Notes: a model not told the origin generated them from the sequence alone. 64,000 nt of DNA from Apostichopus japonicus (GCF_037975245.1 NC_092580.1:11685501-11749500); one strand, 5' to 3'; positions 1 through 15,400 are shown, counted from the stretch's first letter. Made by a program: numbers and translations.

Positions 1-330
1 TCGATCGATCACAATAGTAGAACAGCCTACACATTATCTACAACCATTGTAGCAAATGACCGTGCAGCATGTGCCTTACTGACAACTGTACATATATTCA
101 CACTGTTTGGGCTAGTGTGCTACTATACTACTTACTAGGAAACGAGTGCACTAGTTGCTAGTGTTATTAGCTAAGAACTCCGCTCACCATTTCTATGGTT
201 ATTACATAGTACATACTTCCGAGCGATAAACGTACAGTTCTGAAACTAAGATTAGGGGTAATCTAAACAGTTTTAGAATTAATAGTCAAACTAGAAACTT
301 TCTACACTAGAAGAGTGACTGGCGAACAAC
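1..330. other. Upstream flank of FBXL5
   Basis: This stretch lies before the FBXL5 start codon and should hold its promoter and 5' untranslated region. I see no clear TATA box, CpG-rich block or other recognisable element, and I cannot place the transcription start. An untranslated upstream exon outside the window is possible. Confidence 0.4.
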
Positions 331-414
331 ATGGGCCCTGCTCCAGCAGAGATTGACGTTTTCTCTCGACCACATAGTAGGATAAAACGTCTCGTCAATA
401 ATTACTCTCAAAAG
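331..414 (+). CDS. FBXL5: FBXL5 coding exon 1
   Basis: Residues 1-28, starting [11 protein letters not shown], with the first iron ligand H15 in SRPHSR. The exon ends in phase 0 before a strong GTAAGT donor at 415. Confidence 0.9.
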
Positions 415-3400
415 GTAAGTCTTCATAGGCATGTTAGATCCTAATGTTATCGCTACTGAGTACTACATATAGTGCAATGTGTATTCTTTACCATTGTACA
501 TACTACAGTAACGACTTGATACTACAGTAGGCTATTATTATTACTACAGTAGTAATATTGCAAGTTCGAGAGATAGCCTAGTGTTAGGCCTGCTTGTAAA
601 GTAGTATTAGTAACAAACGACCCATAAAATTGTATAATCCTCGGACAATTGCCTGGCCTAGTTCCTACTACTAATAAATGATAGTGTCAATCTAGGCCTA
701 GTACTAGTATAGTCAGTATTGTGAAGTTCGGAACACTGCGAAGTTCGTACACCCCTAAGAAATACACGATTTTACCATGACAACCTATAGCAAGAGCCAA
801 TTTCACGAAAAACTGCGAAGCTACAATTATTTTCTCTCTAAAATGACCTGTGTGCAATTAAGTACTTACATATTTGTCAATAAAAGGAAGTTATAGTTTG
901 GGGTGTATTAAGACTTAGGTGTCCGAATTTCGTAGTGTCCATGCTAATACTAGGTTACAATTAGAGGTGGCTGTAGTGGTAGTATAGTAAATGCTTCATA
1001 ATTGACGCAGCCCCGTAATTGATGCACCTTCAGTTATTACTAGCAACGATACAGCAGGCCACCTAAACTTTTGCAGTCAAGCAGAGTTACATATTTCATG
1101 AGTTTGAATCCATTTGAGCTATTTGCTGACCAAATTGGGGTATTTATTAAGCTTTTAACACCCTCCCCCCAGTTTTGCACGTTTTTTGGGCATTTGGAAA
1201 TCTTACACCCTAAAAATGACCAACATTACCTCAGTATGATAACACTACTCTCTGGGACCCGACCTGTCTGAGCTTAGAGGCTCAGAGCATAGCAAACAGC
1301 ATCTAAAGTCAATGGATGTATACTAAGGCCTACACTACAGTTAGCTTATTGACGAATGTGTCAATTTAGGGGTATGAAAGAACTTGACACGGCATACATT
1401 TTGTGGTCAAATTCTGCTCAATTGTACAGTGCGTAACCACAGAACCTTAAATACTTTGAGATTATAACATTTCTGAGGAACTACACATATGAAAAACACA
1501 CACAGTTGAGTGATTTGGTTTTTTCCTTGATAGACATCGTTGATCAAATCCTGAAGTGCGTCAATTATGAGCCCACCATGCTACTACTAGGCCTACTAAG
1601 TACTGTTAGTACTAGTACCAAACTTGGTAACTTAGTAAATAGTAGTAAATCCACTGAGTTCTTAGGTCCCAATTAAATGTACAATGTAAAGTGATCAAGA
1701 CTAGGCTATGCCAATTCAAACCAAGAATTTAAACTGCATTTTATACTGACATTATTTCTGTTCTCTGTTGTTAACATTGGGTTTGTCAAAATGTTTTTAC
1801 AGAACTGTAATAGTAAAGCCTAAAGGCATATCCTATTTTCAGTTTTATACCACTCTCTCAGTTAAGTTGGGTTTTGCCTAAATTCTTCTGATGATTTCCG
1901 TAATCTCGCTCTTTATTGGGTGATGGGACAAAATCTCCATAGAACCATCATCATTTTGTTCCATGATATTGAAATTCAAATTAACACCCAATTTTTGTGG
2001 TTTCTTTCTCTTTCAGCTGAGTGCTACAGACTTCTCAAATTATTCCTCTTTGAAGTCTTTCCTGAACAGTCTCAAGTTGACATTCAAAGAATTCAAGACT
2101 CATGAAAACATTGAAAATGAATTCATTATGGAGAAACTTAAAATCAGACTGGACTATCACAAGGTACTGTACAATGTATTAATATTATCTCATGTATTTT
2201 AATGTTATTGTTATATTTGAGTAGTCAGTGTTTATCCACTTTGCAAAGACCGTCAATCAACCCTTTTTAATTCCCCAGTGAAAGAGGTCGCCAGGAGGAA
2301 AATCCTGTGGCGACTAGATCTTTATTTTTCCCAAATTCTGGTCGCCCAGAATGAAAATGTGATCGCCACTTTGATATGCTAAATGCCTAAATATAAGTAC
2401 AAAAACACTAGGCCTAGGCTCAACATCGAGTAGCACTACTGTCAGTACTGACTAGACTAACGTTGAACTATATTATAATTAAGTTCTAATTCCCGCGCTT
2501 TGATAGTCGTGGCAACATAAGGCCCGTGGTTACACAAATGTATGGGACAATACTGTAACGTAAACGATAGCTACAGTACCGCTCACGTATAACTGGACAT
2601 GTGTATGCGCACAGAATCGTATAAACATGTACAACAATTTAAGAAATGCTTACCGTTAAATACTGGCGTTAAACAATACATTTCGTATTTATTCCAATAA
2701 AGATCCACAAAGGATAAAAATGCTAAGTAGAGCTTACTTAAAGAGAAATAGAAACTGCATGTACATGGTCATTTTAAGTATCCAAATACTATACAAAGAG
2801 ATTCAGTTCACCGAAACACCCCTTTTCCTTACCACCTGAAGAAAACCGTCTTTTATAAATTATAGTACCTTACAGTACTTTACATTTGATAAAAAAGTTA
2901 CTTGTACAACAGCTTCCCAAAATTTTTGTGTGTCGCAATAGGTTAAGTTTTAACCGCACAGTACAATAATTTGCATATTACACCAAAATTTACACTTGGC
3001 GTCCAGATGGCGGGAAAATGTTCAATGTGTTGTTGTTGTGTCGTTCGGTCGTTCCCATGGTGCGATGAACTTGGGCAAGTTCGAATGTCGATGACCTACT
3101 TATGTTCCGTGACCAATGTCAATGGGAATTAGATGCATGTTACAACGGTATGGTACGTAGACCACTACGACATGTGTGCACAGCGGTCTTAGGAAATTAT
3201 TGTTGCTCTGAACTTTGCAAAAATTTGGAACGTGAAATCCATTCAATATTAAGTTTATATCAACGTGCGTTTAGTCAGTAAGTACAATTAAGTTTTTTGT
3301 AAAGCATTGGTGAAATTTTCAGTTGCAAAAACTGATCGCCACAGTATTATAGGGGTAGCGACTAGCATTAATTTTTCCAGAAATTCTCATCGCCAGCCGA

Positions 3401-6400
3401 GAATTGTGGTCGCCAATGCAACCATGGCGACGGTAATTAAAAAGGGTTGCTGTCAATGTGCAGTCAGGGCTCGAAATATCCTATGTGCTGAGTGCCCGGG
3501 GCTCATTATTGTATTTGGGCTACCAAACTTCATGTTCGTAAGCCTGTCAGGCTACCAACATTCAGAATTGCATCTTGCTAATGTCTGTTCTTCATAAAAT
3601 TAGTTTTATTCATCAAAGTCATCTGCTCAGAATTGTCCAAAGATGACATTGTGCTATACAACTATTACTGTTGAAAGAGATTGTCGAGCACCTGGCAGTA
3701 TGCCTTCAACTTTCAATCTTTTAATCATTTTTGCATTTGCATTTGCCACTTTTGTAACATAACAATTTGGCTAAAACTGTGTTTCTTTAATTCAACCATT
3801 TAATCCTCAAGCTGTCATCCATGGAAAATGATAGATACAGCAATGCTCAACGTAGTCGAAGTAACAAAACATGTGATGTGAACTTCACCAGTCTTAACAT
3901 AAGACGTAGATGTGTCATGATAGCTTGTTTCTTCATAGTTTATCGACCATACTGTGCCACACAATTGAAGTCGGTACTTACAGTATTTACTTCGTTTTCA
4001 TCATTCTCCAATTCATGCCAAACAGTTTTAATTTTAAACTTACAAATCTTGTGTATTCGATCTACACAAGATAACCAAAGTAGGAGACTCTATTCAATAA
4101 ACACGGCATCTAAACGGAGAATCTGTTCCATTTTGTGCTTCGGTCGTTAGGTTATCGTCGACGAAGTCGCAGAGGTTCATTCCGACGACTGCCTTGGCAA
4201 AATGAAGAAGTTAGTCGATGATGGTTGGATGAGAACAGACACCTGCTCCCAGTCTAGCGACGAGATGCTGGTCATCGGTAACGAGCTGGCAGAAGCACTC
4301 AGGAAATTTACGGAGAGTTTTCTGCCGCACATGAAGGAAGAGGAAGAGGTTGGTAATTTCTAGTATGCACAATTAAAATTTAATGACAGAATCTAGAATT
4401 TTGGGTAGTTTTACTGTTAATTGAAACCAAAATTTTTTTTTGCCCACAAACTTATTGTGTTGCATCCCACTACTTGTAAATTTTCAAGATAGCAGCAAAA
4501 CTAGTTTGAATTGAATTTGGAAAATGCAGCAGCCGCTGATGATTATGATAATGATGATCATTTGTACTGTGTGTATATCAGTCAAAATGGCGTAGTCAGA
4601 CAACAGTGTGAAAAGTGCAAAACATGCACATGACAGACAAAGAATAAAATAAACAATAAAACAAAAGCGCAATAGAAAGTCGTTCATTCCCTGGAAACAG
4701 ATCTGTGTTTTCACGGTAGATCTGAAAAACGAAAGAGATGGAGAAACATTGATGGATTTAGGGAGTTTTTGTTTCAAAGATGCATGGCAGCAGAGACAAA
4801 AGAGCTTTCCCACTCAGGATCGGTTGGTAGGCTCAATGGTGAGAAGCCATTTATACTGAGAGTGTTATTCACGAGGTGCACTATATGGTTGTAATAACAG
4901 TTCATTATTTAAAGTAATTTCATTTAGTTAATTTTTTTAATTTATTTATTAATTTTTACATACAATGCTGAGGAGGTTGCAACATCTTGCAGCCAGGCTG
5001 TGTAAGACTAAATCTAAATTGTACTGTGCGGTTTGCAATAGACACTATGTCCAGGCAGCAGAGATAATCTTACTGTCTGACAACTGCTGCAGCTTTTCTT
5101 TTGAACACGGTACCTTATTGAGATTACCTATAAAGAGTGAACCACACGAAGGAGCTGGTATTTTTCAAGAGACAACATTCACAAAACTGCTAACAAACAA
5201 ATTTGAACACTAAATTATTTGTTGGCTCAGTACTAGTGTTTCCTTCCGCACAAATGTTTTTTACAGGTAGTGGTTCCAGAATTTTGATAATGTTTGGGTA
5301 AGATTAGTATATTTTTTCTCCATAAACAAAAAATAACATTCATCTACAGAAGAGAGACTTTTACCAGCTCTAACAGTTTCAGGGATGGTGACAATTGACT
5401 TGCATTTGTTGTAAACCTTTTAAACTCAACATTGCACCTGTGCAAACAGAGAAGAAGGTGGCAGTCACATGTGATTTGGTTTTCACCGTGCAAGTGGAAT
5501 AACGTTTTGTCAACAAGAGTGGAGAAATCGGATAGTCTTTAGTGGTCTGGAACATCCACCATGTCTGTGTTATCTCTTGCTGGTTGCCGGGGTGGTTCCA
5601 TATTTTGTAATTTTAATGTATTGACCTGTTTCAAGTGTAATGTCTCTTTCTGCCTTGCTTTATAATCCTTTTAATGTCCCATCAGGGCATCCAGTTGGTC
5701 TCAACTTTCAGACCCATTTGTCTCCTTCTAACCTTTACCCGTCAATTTTCGTTTCCATCTCACCAACAGATTTTCCAGCCATTGTTAATGAAGTACTTCA
5801 CATATGATGAACTACGGGAGATCAGAGGGAATGTCCTCCATCAGCATAACCTCTTTATGTCACATGATGATTGGGAAGAGAAATCAGATGGAGAGGTGGA
5901 ATGTCAAGGTATCCATACATTACTTTTCCCATTTTTTTATTTTTAATTAATTTTTATTGAGGCGCCAACACCATTGTTTGTAACTGTCTTCAAGACAGAT
6001 CAGAAAAATTTGTGTCCTACACTTCATCGAAATGAAACCACTTGATGAAAACATGTAGAAACCAGGATCTAAACAATTGAACAAAGCAAACAATTCTAAA
6101 TTTATCGCATTTAAAGAATGACAGTATTCAGGGCAAATTTTTCAGGATTTTTTTTTCTACTCGATTAAAATATTCTCGGGCAGGTGTAGTCAAAAAAATT
6201 CACAAGATTTTATACATGTAACACAACAAGATAGAAGCATATATCACCGAATAATGAAATTATGGAATAATACACATGGATGTTTTCCTCACCATCGTTG
6301 CTTCAAATAAATATGTATATGAAAAGGGACGATGGTAGTAAATTTTATGAATTTCCGGACCGGGTAGTAATAACCTGGACTGATTAGGCAATCTTCCGGT

Positions 6401-9400
6401 CGGTCCCCTGGGTTTCAGGGTACCCGTTCCCATCACTCGTTAATTTTGTTGAACTTGCAGCCTGACTAGACAACAAATGAAATTTTTGCTGTGGGATTTT
6501 GGTGCCTAATGGCATGAAACAAGAAAGGAAAGAGAAAAAAAAACAGACTCATTAAAAATCAACCCAAAAGTCTGAATTTTATTTGAAAAGTCCTTATGGC
6601 ACACCATCTGTTATTTTGTTTTCAATTATTGTCAGTTTTATGGCTGCCAAATGATACTTGAGGTCTGTGAAAGAGAGCTTGCAATTGTTTACTTTAGGAC
6701 TGTAGCTTAGAACACCGTAGTACCAGGACTTTTAGCAAAGTTAAGCGATGCATTCCATCTCTGTATGGGTTTAGCGTGACGATGAAGCTAACATGAAATG
6801 AAAGTTAAAAATATTAGTAACAGTTAAACTCCTCTCATTATTTTTCTTGTATTTTTTGTATTAATAGCTTTATAATGTAAGTGAAGAGTGTACCTCTTTT
6901 AGCAGTCAAAATGCAACTGAAACGTAATACCTTCTGTGAGTGAAAGTAGTAAGCTTTTGAAAAGATTCATGCTACATTCACAATGTGGTACACATTTGCA
7001 CACTTAATAGAGATGTACTTATGTAGGCTATTATGAAGTCGATAACAAAAGAAAAGGTTTTCATAGAACTTCCTCTCATTAAATCCCACCAATACATTAT
7101 GAATTGATTATATCTTTCATTATTCCCCCCATCTATGACCTTTATCATGTTTATTTTGTATCAGCAATACTTGAATAGAAGTGGCCGTGCCGCGAAGGGT
7201 AAATTATTAACCGGCCTGCTCACAATCTGCTTTCATCATATATATGTCAAAAAATGAAAAATTTCATCTCGTGCACCGAAAGATCAAACGAAGAACGGCA
7301 GCATACTCGGAGAAAGTCGCATGTTGATCGTGCGCACTCAAAGTTACGTTGTCTCGATTGATATGGTGTACAAACAGAACGTGCGACACAGTAATCAGAT
7401 ATTATAGGGATGTTCCCGTTGCAGCTAAGCTTCCTTCGGAATTTCCCTGTTCCTTAAACTAGCTTTGTGAATTTGTTCAGCAAAGGTAGCAAGCTGCTCT
7501 TGTATATATCTCGAACTGTGATTGCATTTGATTTAAACTACAGTACAGTAGGAAACTCTCGTAAATATTTATTTTCACCCAGACGAATGTTGATGAGCAA
7601 GTATTTGATGATCCCATTGAGGTTTCCAACATTTTTTTGACACCCAGGCAATTTTGAAGAGAATTATCAATCAACTGTAGAGAGCAATTTGGAAGATATT
7701 AAACATTATCTATATTAATACTAATATATATGATAATAATATTAAAAATAATAGTAAAGCTAATGAACTACGTTGTCGTGGTACCTGAGAATCATCTTTC
7801 AACCCCCCCCCCTCCCCTGTCAACAAAAACAAAGTCTTGCATGTATCTAAAACAAATTCTGATCACCTGTTTCCATGGATGTGCACGGATTCTATTTCTT
7901 TTAAATAGTTTGGTCTATTTGTCTCGTTACAGATAAATGTGATGAAGAAGACTATCAGCCAGCGAAAGTTCAGTTGTTGCCGACGGAAGTCACCTTGAAG
8001 ATCTTTTCCTACCTCAGTCCGCGGGATTTATGTCGTTGTCAACAGGTCTGCACCCAGTGGCATGCAGTAGCTAGAGACACATCACTCTGGAAGACACTTC
8101 ATCCTGTCAGATGGGCCGATGGTAATGACAGTCATTTTAATTAATAAAAAACAATTGAAGAAAAATTACCACAGGAAATGAAAAATAATGTATGTTTAAT
8201 AAAAAGAAATTTCTTGAGAGAAAAACAAGCAGGATATGAAATGAATGCCTTGATTCGTACCTACACTTTTTAAGACACATGAAAAAAATATAAGTTGAAG
8301 ATTCTGATAAAATTTGGAGATGTGCTTTTGCAAGCGAGTGGGGAAAAATCTGTCGCACACACAGGTGTTTTTACTTCAGAGCGGTAGATATGCAAGGAAG
8401 AGGAAGTGCTTTAATATTTTCCAAAAATTTGGGTCGACCGGATCGCAGCTCTAAAATTACTGTCATCCTTGACCTGGTTAGGTAGATGGGAGTAGTACAT
8501 GATTTGAGAAGAGACAAGTAAGTATTCCTGGATTATAAATACTAAAAATCAGTCAAATTTGGTGTTTGTTTGTACTGCCTGAGGTCTTATTATATCCTGA
8601 TCGTTAGTTTACGTAATGTATTTTATAGACAATACTGATTCTGTCAATGGATGCAGCCTACGATCGTCTCTTGCACGATGACTTTTTTTTCTCGTAGATG
8701 ATTGGAGATTTAATATACCCCAGGAGGACTTAGAGGTAGATGAGGAGGAGAAGATGGAGGAGGATGGGAGCGATCGGTCGTATTCATTGTTAGATGAAGA
8801 TGCAGATGTGGATGAATCGGAATCCTCGGGGGAGAGCGACGACACGGACGGCTCCTCATGCTCGTCCCGCTCTCGCTTTAATCAAATCCGAAGAGAAACC
8901 AAGATACTGATGGGGGTGATAAAGTACCTCCTACCGGTTGTCGGAAGGTCCGTAGAGATCATCGACTTGGCTCATAGTAAAAGTCTGACGAATGGGATGG
9001 TAAGCTTGACTATTTCTTCTGAGAATGTACAGTAGGAGCAAAAAATATCTGTGATGTGGTTGAATTATAATTGATGGGGGAAGGGGGTGAGGTGGTGGGG
9101 AAAGACCAGCAGATAATCCTTAAAAGTTTGTCCCGCTGATCAAGTATATTTTCGTGGAGGGAGGAGTCAATTCACAAGCACAACCCACCCGCTGAGTGAA
9201 TAGTTTTTACTTGTCGGCAAGATGGGGTATGTGGGGGAGAGAGGTGTCAGGTGGGAGTGGGTTGTGATGGGGGTAAGGATGGATAGATGAGCGAATGTAT
9301 TAAGCGTCATAAAATGATGGGCCATCATGAAAATATGCGTCACTGTTTTCCCTGCCTATTTCCATTCACCCAGCAGCCTGAACATATTTGCATAGAATTC

Positions 9401-12400
9401 TAGTGTACCGCAGAGAAAGAAAAGAAATAAAAATATAGAATCCGGTCACATTTTTGGGATCCTCTTCCAGTTTTTTACTAAGGGCAGCACACCTGCCCTG
9501 TCAGCAATGATGCATGATGAATCACCCAGCTTTTAACATGCCAATCAATAGCAGTCAATGCAATTTATTTGGTTGATTATTTTTTGTACTGCACATGTAT
9601 AACAGTGTTAATGTCCCTGCGATGTGGATATTAGTACAGCGTACACTAATCACGAAGTTTCATGTTTATGCTTGGTATGAATGACAATACAAAGGACCAT
9701 TTACTCTGTATCTACCAGCATAATCTATCAAAACAAATAATGACGACATGACTGTACCGGACAGAGTTTAAGCCAGTGTACCTTACAGGGCGTAACGTTT
9801 AATCAGGTGTTATAATCAGGGTATTGGTATCGGAAAGATAATGCAGCTTTGCAACTAGTGTTTAGATTTTGCAAATTCAATTATTACATTTGTGAATGTT
9901 ATTATCATAAAAAAGAAATAAACTAAAATATTAAAACTGTGTATGTAGATGCTGTACTGAAGGTTTCATAGTTGCTGTGGAGGGATGCACTATAGAGATA
10001 TAGCATGACCAGTTCTTGTCCATTGATAAACACATTTCAGGGGGGGGGATTATTAATACTGCCTATGCAGAAGCTGCCATAATATCTTTACTTTTGTATA
10101 GGAATCAGGCCATCTTTCGTAGCATCTTATCATGCTATATACTATATTAAATTATTCCGTGCACGTTTAAAAACAAAACTTTTTAGCCTGAAGTAAGTCT
10201 ATACTGAAAGTTCATAGTTTCTGTGGAGGGATGGACTATATCATCCATTCCATTGATAACACATAGCATTGATCACCGAAACAGTATCTCCAGCTCTCTC
10301 AACCTTGGTTCCACAAACCCCTTCAGGATTCTGTGAAAGTTTCCACCAGGGCCAAGGGGTGGGAGGGTGGGGGGGGGGTTGCTGGGTGAAATTAACATTT
10401 TAATGACTTATAATGCTCTGTTGAAGACTTTCAGAACATCCCAGAAGGACAATCTCAAGTGTATAAAACTAACATTTTTTCTGACCTTAGCCCTAACTAT
10501 GGTGGGGATGAGGTCATTTACAATACCCCTCCCCCCCAATGTCGGAGGGCCTGTGAATCTTTCTTCATAGTCCCTAGGGGGTCCCTGACGTGGAACAATG
10601 GTTGAGAAAGTAAGGTTTACCCAAAAGGTAATATGATCAGTACCTCCCTTTGTATTTTTCAGTTTGACGCTCTCGCTTATTTTTCAATTTTATTTTCTTT
10701 TAAATTTCTTCTTCATCCCGTAGGTCTATAAAATACTTCAACAAACACCAAATGTTCAGCATATTAATCTCTCATCTACCAGGGTATCAGATGTTGCTTT
10801 CAAAGGGTAAGTGTGAACTGGTACAGTTATGCTGTGATGAGAGTATAAAATGTGTTTTGTATTGTCACACAGTGGAGAGGTTTTCCACATTCATTCAGGG
10901 AAGAATTGGACCACTGCTACGTGTGTACATCCGCCCCCTTTTTTAACCTTTTGCCAAAAAAAACAAGATCATTATATCAAAAAATTATATAAAAATAATC
11001 AAGAATAATAATTTTTAAATTATAGACCTAATTCATAGTCTTAAACATGCCTCGGATTGCACCTATTGACGTATTGATTTTTAATTCTTTTCTGCCTGAG
11101 AATCCTCAGACCTTTGGGAGTCACCTTCAACATCCCAAGGGCCACATCCAACCCCCATTCCCTTTTTTTTTAAATCCTTCATTTGCCTCTTGCCCTTTCA
11201 TAAGAGTTTAACCCTTACCTAAATTGGTTAGAGTTGTTAGGGGGATTTGAGATTTGGACCGGTGACCTTTTAGAATCCCGCACACGACACAGACCTGTTA
11301 TTTAGATGTAGTATTCGGTAGTGGGTTAAAATACAAAACATTACAAATAATTGTTGGCATTGGAATAACTCATAGGTGGACAAAGTGTAGGCTGCAAGTG
11401 GTAAAATGACCAGAGCTTCCTGCAGCCTTTGAGAAAGCTTTCCAAAACCCTACTAAGTCTAAAACCCTGTGTTGCTCCCAGAACTTTAGCCTATAGCGAG
11501 GGAAGACGTGACAAAGTTTAAGTTTGGTTTTGCATATAGCTCCTACTAGTGATAACATGTTTCATCGTTAACAGATGGACAACTTGCCAATATTTTATTA
11601 AACATCATGTGTCCATTTTGGTCACAGGAATTTTTAGTGACATCCTTAATTGTGGCGTTACTTGGATTGGGTACCATATTTCACTGCAGTATGCCAGATT
11701 ACTTTCCTGCCAACCCTGAATTGAGTTTTGTAAGGGTTTTGTAAATCTCTGATAACCGAGCCAGAAAATGGTTGTATCCATGCGGACCTCTGCTTAAGAT
11801 CTATGTAGTATCCAAGAACATGTGAAGCCATGCTTGGTTTGGGCAGAATATTACAAGAACAAAACACAGGCTTGAGTCTCATAATTTTAAAACGTTTGTT
11901 ATTGAGACACACAATACGTTCCTGTTTGACACAGCCATCTTCGCAGCATGAATGCTTCTTATATCGTGACTCATGAAGATGAATAGAGTCCAGATTTTCC
12001 CGGTTATTGTTCATTTCAGGTTAAAGAACCATCATTCCTGTTCCGAATTGGACCATTTGGACTTATCGGGTTGTGCAAATATCACTGACTTAACTCTAGA
12101 GAGACTGGCGGATGCCTTCAAAAAGAATGCGAGTCAAGTCGAGGATCGGACCTGTTCTCTCGTGAAAATTGACAAAAACGGGAAAGCCAAAGTGGGCTCC
12201 TCGGCCGTAACCGATAGGGCAAAACCGGGTGAAATGTGTCCGCAGTGTGGCAGCATAAGGATGACCACGACATCATTAGAGGAATGTGCTATAAGTGACC
12301 AGGAAGAAAAGCCAGCTAAAGCTGCAAACAAGAAGAGACATCTACAATACCTCAGTCTGTCGGGATGCTACCAAATAACGGACGATGGCTTAAGGTGAGT

Positions 12401-15400
12401 GAAAAGATCAAACCTGTATAGTTAGGACCTGTGAGATGAATTAGTCGATTAGGTGCACTGTTTAGCTGTGGTGGAGCATGTGATGAAGGGATTGTCTCTA
12501 TGCTTGACAGGTTATTGTCGACCTGGGTAATGTTGTTATGCGCGTTGAGCACTGTTATGTCTGCACTTTATAAATCCTAATTATTATTTTTATTATGATA
12601 AAGAATCTACTGTTCCTTCTGACATTTCTACTGAATTACAGCACATATTTGCAACTGAACAGGCTTTTGAGAGCAGCCTGATTATATTTGCTGATCATAA
12701 TTAATAATACAGGGCCTATCTTAGGTAAGGAAAATCATGCCGATAAACCAACTAACCAGGTGTTTAAGTGCTTTGTGTCTACTGGAAGAAATTTGCCAGT
12801 GCCCTTTTTGCATATGGCAAATGGCCCTGGCATTTAGCTAGTAAGTAGCCAGAATTTTGAAGTCTGATTTTAAATCTGGGCAGGGGCCAGCGATCAACAT
12901 TGAGCTCAGAATTAAATTTGGTATTAATAGTGAGATGAGTGAGCTGTTGTCTAAAAATGAGTGCTAACATATCAAAAAGAGGTTGTTTTACATTTTAAAC
13001 TCCACCTTTGTGTCATAAGTAAACAATTAATTAACAGGAAATGTAGGATTTCTTTGGATTCCGAACTGTGTATCCCCCACCAGAGACTTTCATAGACGTA
13101 TTACTAAGTATACAAAAGCTAGTAGGTAACATTAAGAATGTGCAACTTTTGTCTTCATTATTTATTATATTTAATGAAACTGACTAGTAAAGTTCCTAAA
13201 TTTCATGTGCTGTGAGATCGTTGTGTCCAATAGTATTGAAAATGGAAACGAAAAACACCCATTTTGAGAAAAAATAATGTGAGCCATCCCTGTCTATTTT
13301 TTCTTTGTTTAACCCTGATTTACACAGAGCTGTATCAAATGTGTAAAAGTTAGTTGGCCTGACGTTTAGATCCTAGCAGGATTTTCTTCAGAGGCTAAAA
13401 GAGCTGTATCAAAGTAGAGTGCTGCCACCAATGAAAGTGCTTGGATATTAATACTATATCAATTCTTGATGAGCGACCTCTATTCAAGTTCACACTAATT
13501 GACACTGTATGACAGGCATATGCTGCATCATTCTGTACCTTTGACGTAAAACGCTATTGTTATTGATGATGAAGTTATTGTCATGATTGGTTTCACACTG
13601 CAAATGACGTGTGTTGTTTTGAAAATGTTGATGTTAAGAAATCTTGAATGATCATATGATGGTGTTGCAATGATTCTAACATATATCATTTGCTTTGAGA
13701 AGGCCAGGAGAAATTTTGGAAGGGTGTAGGTTTGGAAGAAAGTCCAACAGGGAAGAGAGATACTTTGTTATGGAGGCGGAGAGAAGAGAAGTTAACAGTC
13801 AGCTGTACTGCCAGCACATGATAAATAAAATTGTATACCATGGGATAGGTGGTGGGGGATGAGGGGGGGAGGTGGGAATTGCTCATTATTTGGCACATGC
13901 ATTCACTTTATTTTCATTTCCCACCTTACCTACTTTTTGGCGTATTACCACTAAACACATTTCAAGCAAGCTCACATGCGTCAACTAAATCAATCAAATT
14001 ATTTCTGTTCCAACATACATTATGTGTTTAAAATCACAAGACAGTCTTTGAACACATTTCAAAACTTGATTTGAAAGTTTATAACAAGGACACACTTGCT
14101 CAATCTAGAACTGGAAATTTTTTTTCCCTTTTCTCTCATATTTCCTGATAAATTATTCACTTATCTTTTGTGGCAGAGTTGGTAAAAAACAAATTATGGT
14201 TATGTTTTTCTTTGGTGGGGGGGATGCTTAAGTTTAATGATGTAACAAGGGGACTTCGATTTAACGTTTAACTACAAGTTTTGTGGTAGAAGGAAGTAAC
14301 CTGACATCTAGTCATTTTGCGTACTTTATTAAAAAACAATCGATATTCAAGATTAGATGCATTGTGTTAAGTATTTTTTGACATCATCTGTACAATAATT
14401 GGTAGTGTTCTATTTATTATATGATCCCAGTATGTTCTGACCGGTCGGTTTTGTTCATTCTTATATTCGATATGATTAGTCAAAGACACTGTCAAAAATA
14501 AGTTACTTCATGAAAATGTTTTGCAAGAAACCATCAAACCATTTAAAGCTTCTTATTTTAGTAGTACTTTTAGTAAATTTAGAGAAAATAATTGTCAAGT
14601 TTAAGTCAGAAAACTACCTTAAAAGATGGCCTGAAAAGTTGGCCTGAAGGTTGTTACTTTGTTTCCTTTCTGTATATGAAATACTTCACTGAGCATGTTT
14701 ATAACCTGTAAAACCTCTAAAACGTAAAAAAGGCAAAGAAACTTACATTTGCCTTTGTTATTTACCTCCATTTCATTAACAAAAGTCTGTTCAAGGTATC
14801 TCTTTTGAGATCCGGCTTTAGGAATCACAGATGACTTCGAGTTGGTTAGAATCATATTTGATCACTAGAGTAAGGCAAATATGTGGTTAGGGTGTCCGCA
14901 TATAAAGCGGGAGGCCCAGGTTCGAATCCCGGTGGAGTTTTTTCACTGTTCTGGATTTTCCAACTCTTAACGATTTCAGTTAAATATAACTATATATATA
15001 TATATATATATATCTATATATATCAATATAGATATTTCTATACATAATATATGTATGCAATACATGTACCATATAGTAAACCATTCATATTTGATCTTAT
15101 TCAAATTAGTTTATATATGGGAAGAGGAAATTAACCTACTCCTGTCTTCCTCCAAACAACAGCACTCACTGTTTATAGCACCTAGCATTGTCCTTTCCAT
15201 GTTGACATTTCATTTTCCCATATATATTTACCACTGCCCTCTTTCTACTACCTAAGCCTGTACACGGTAGAAGAAATTTCTGTCCTAAAATAAACAGTCT
15301 TTTAAACCTCCAGTGCTTTGCAAAGAGACCTCTAATAAGTGTGAATAGGTTGCACAAAAGGAAAATGATACCGTAAAGTTTGTTCACCAAAAAATGTCCT

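Noticed and set aside
6350-6440. GC-richer stretch with CCGGTCGGTCCCC and GGGTTTCAGGGTACCCG, considered as a structured RNA
   Set aside because: A few short complementary strings but no consistent fold or known RNA signature.
8609-8845. Serine-rich minus-strand frame
   Set aside because: Antisense shadow of the acidic FBXL5 exon 6.
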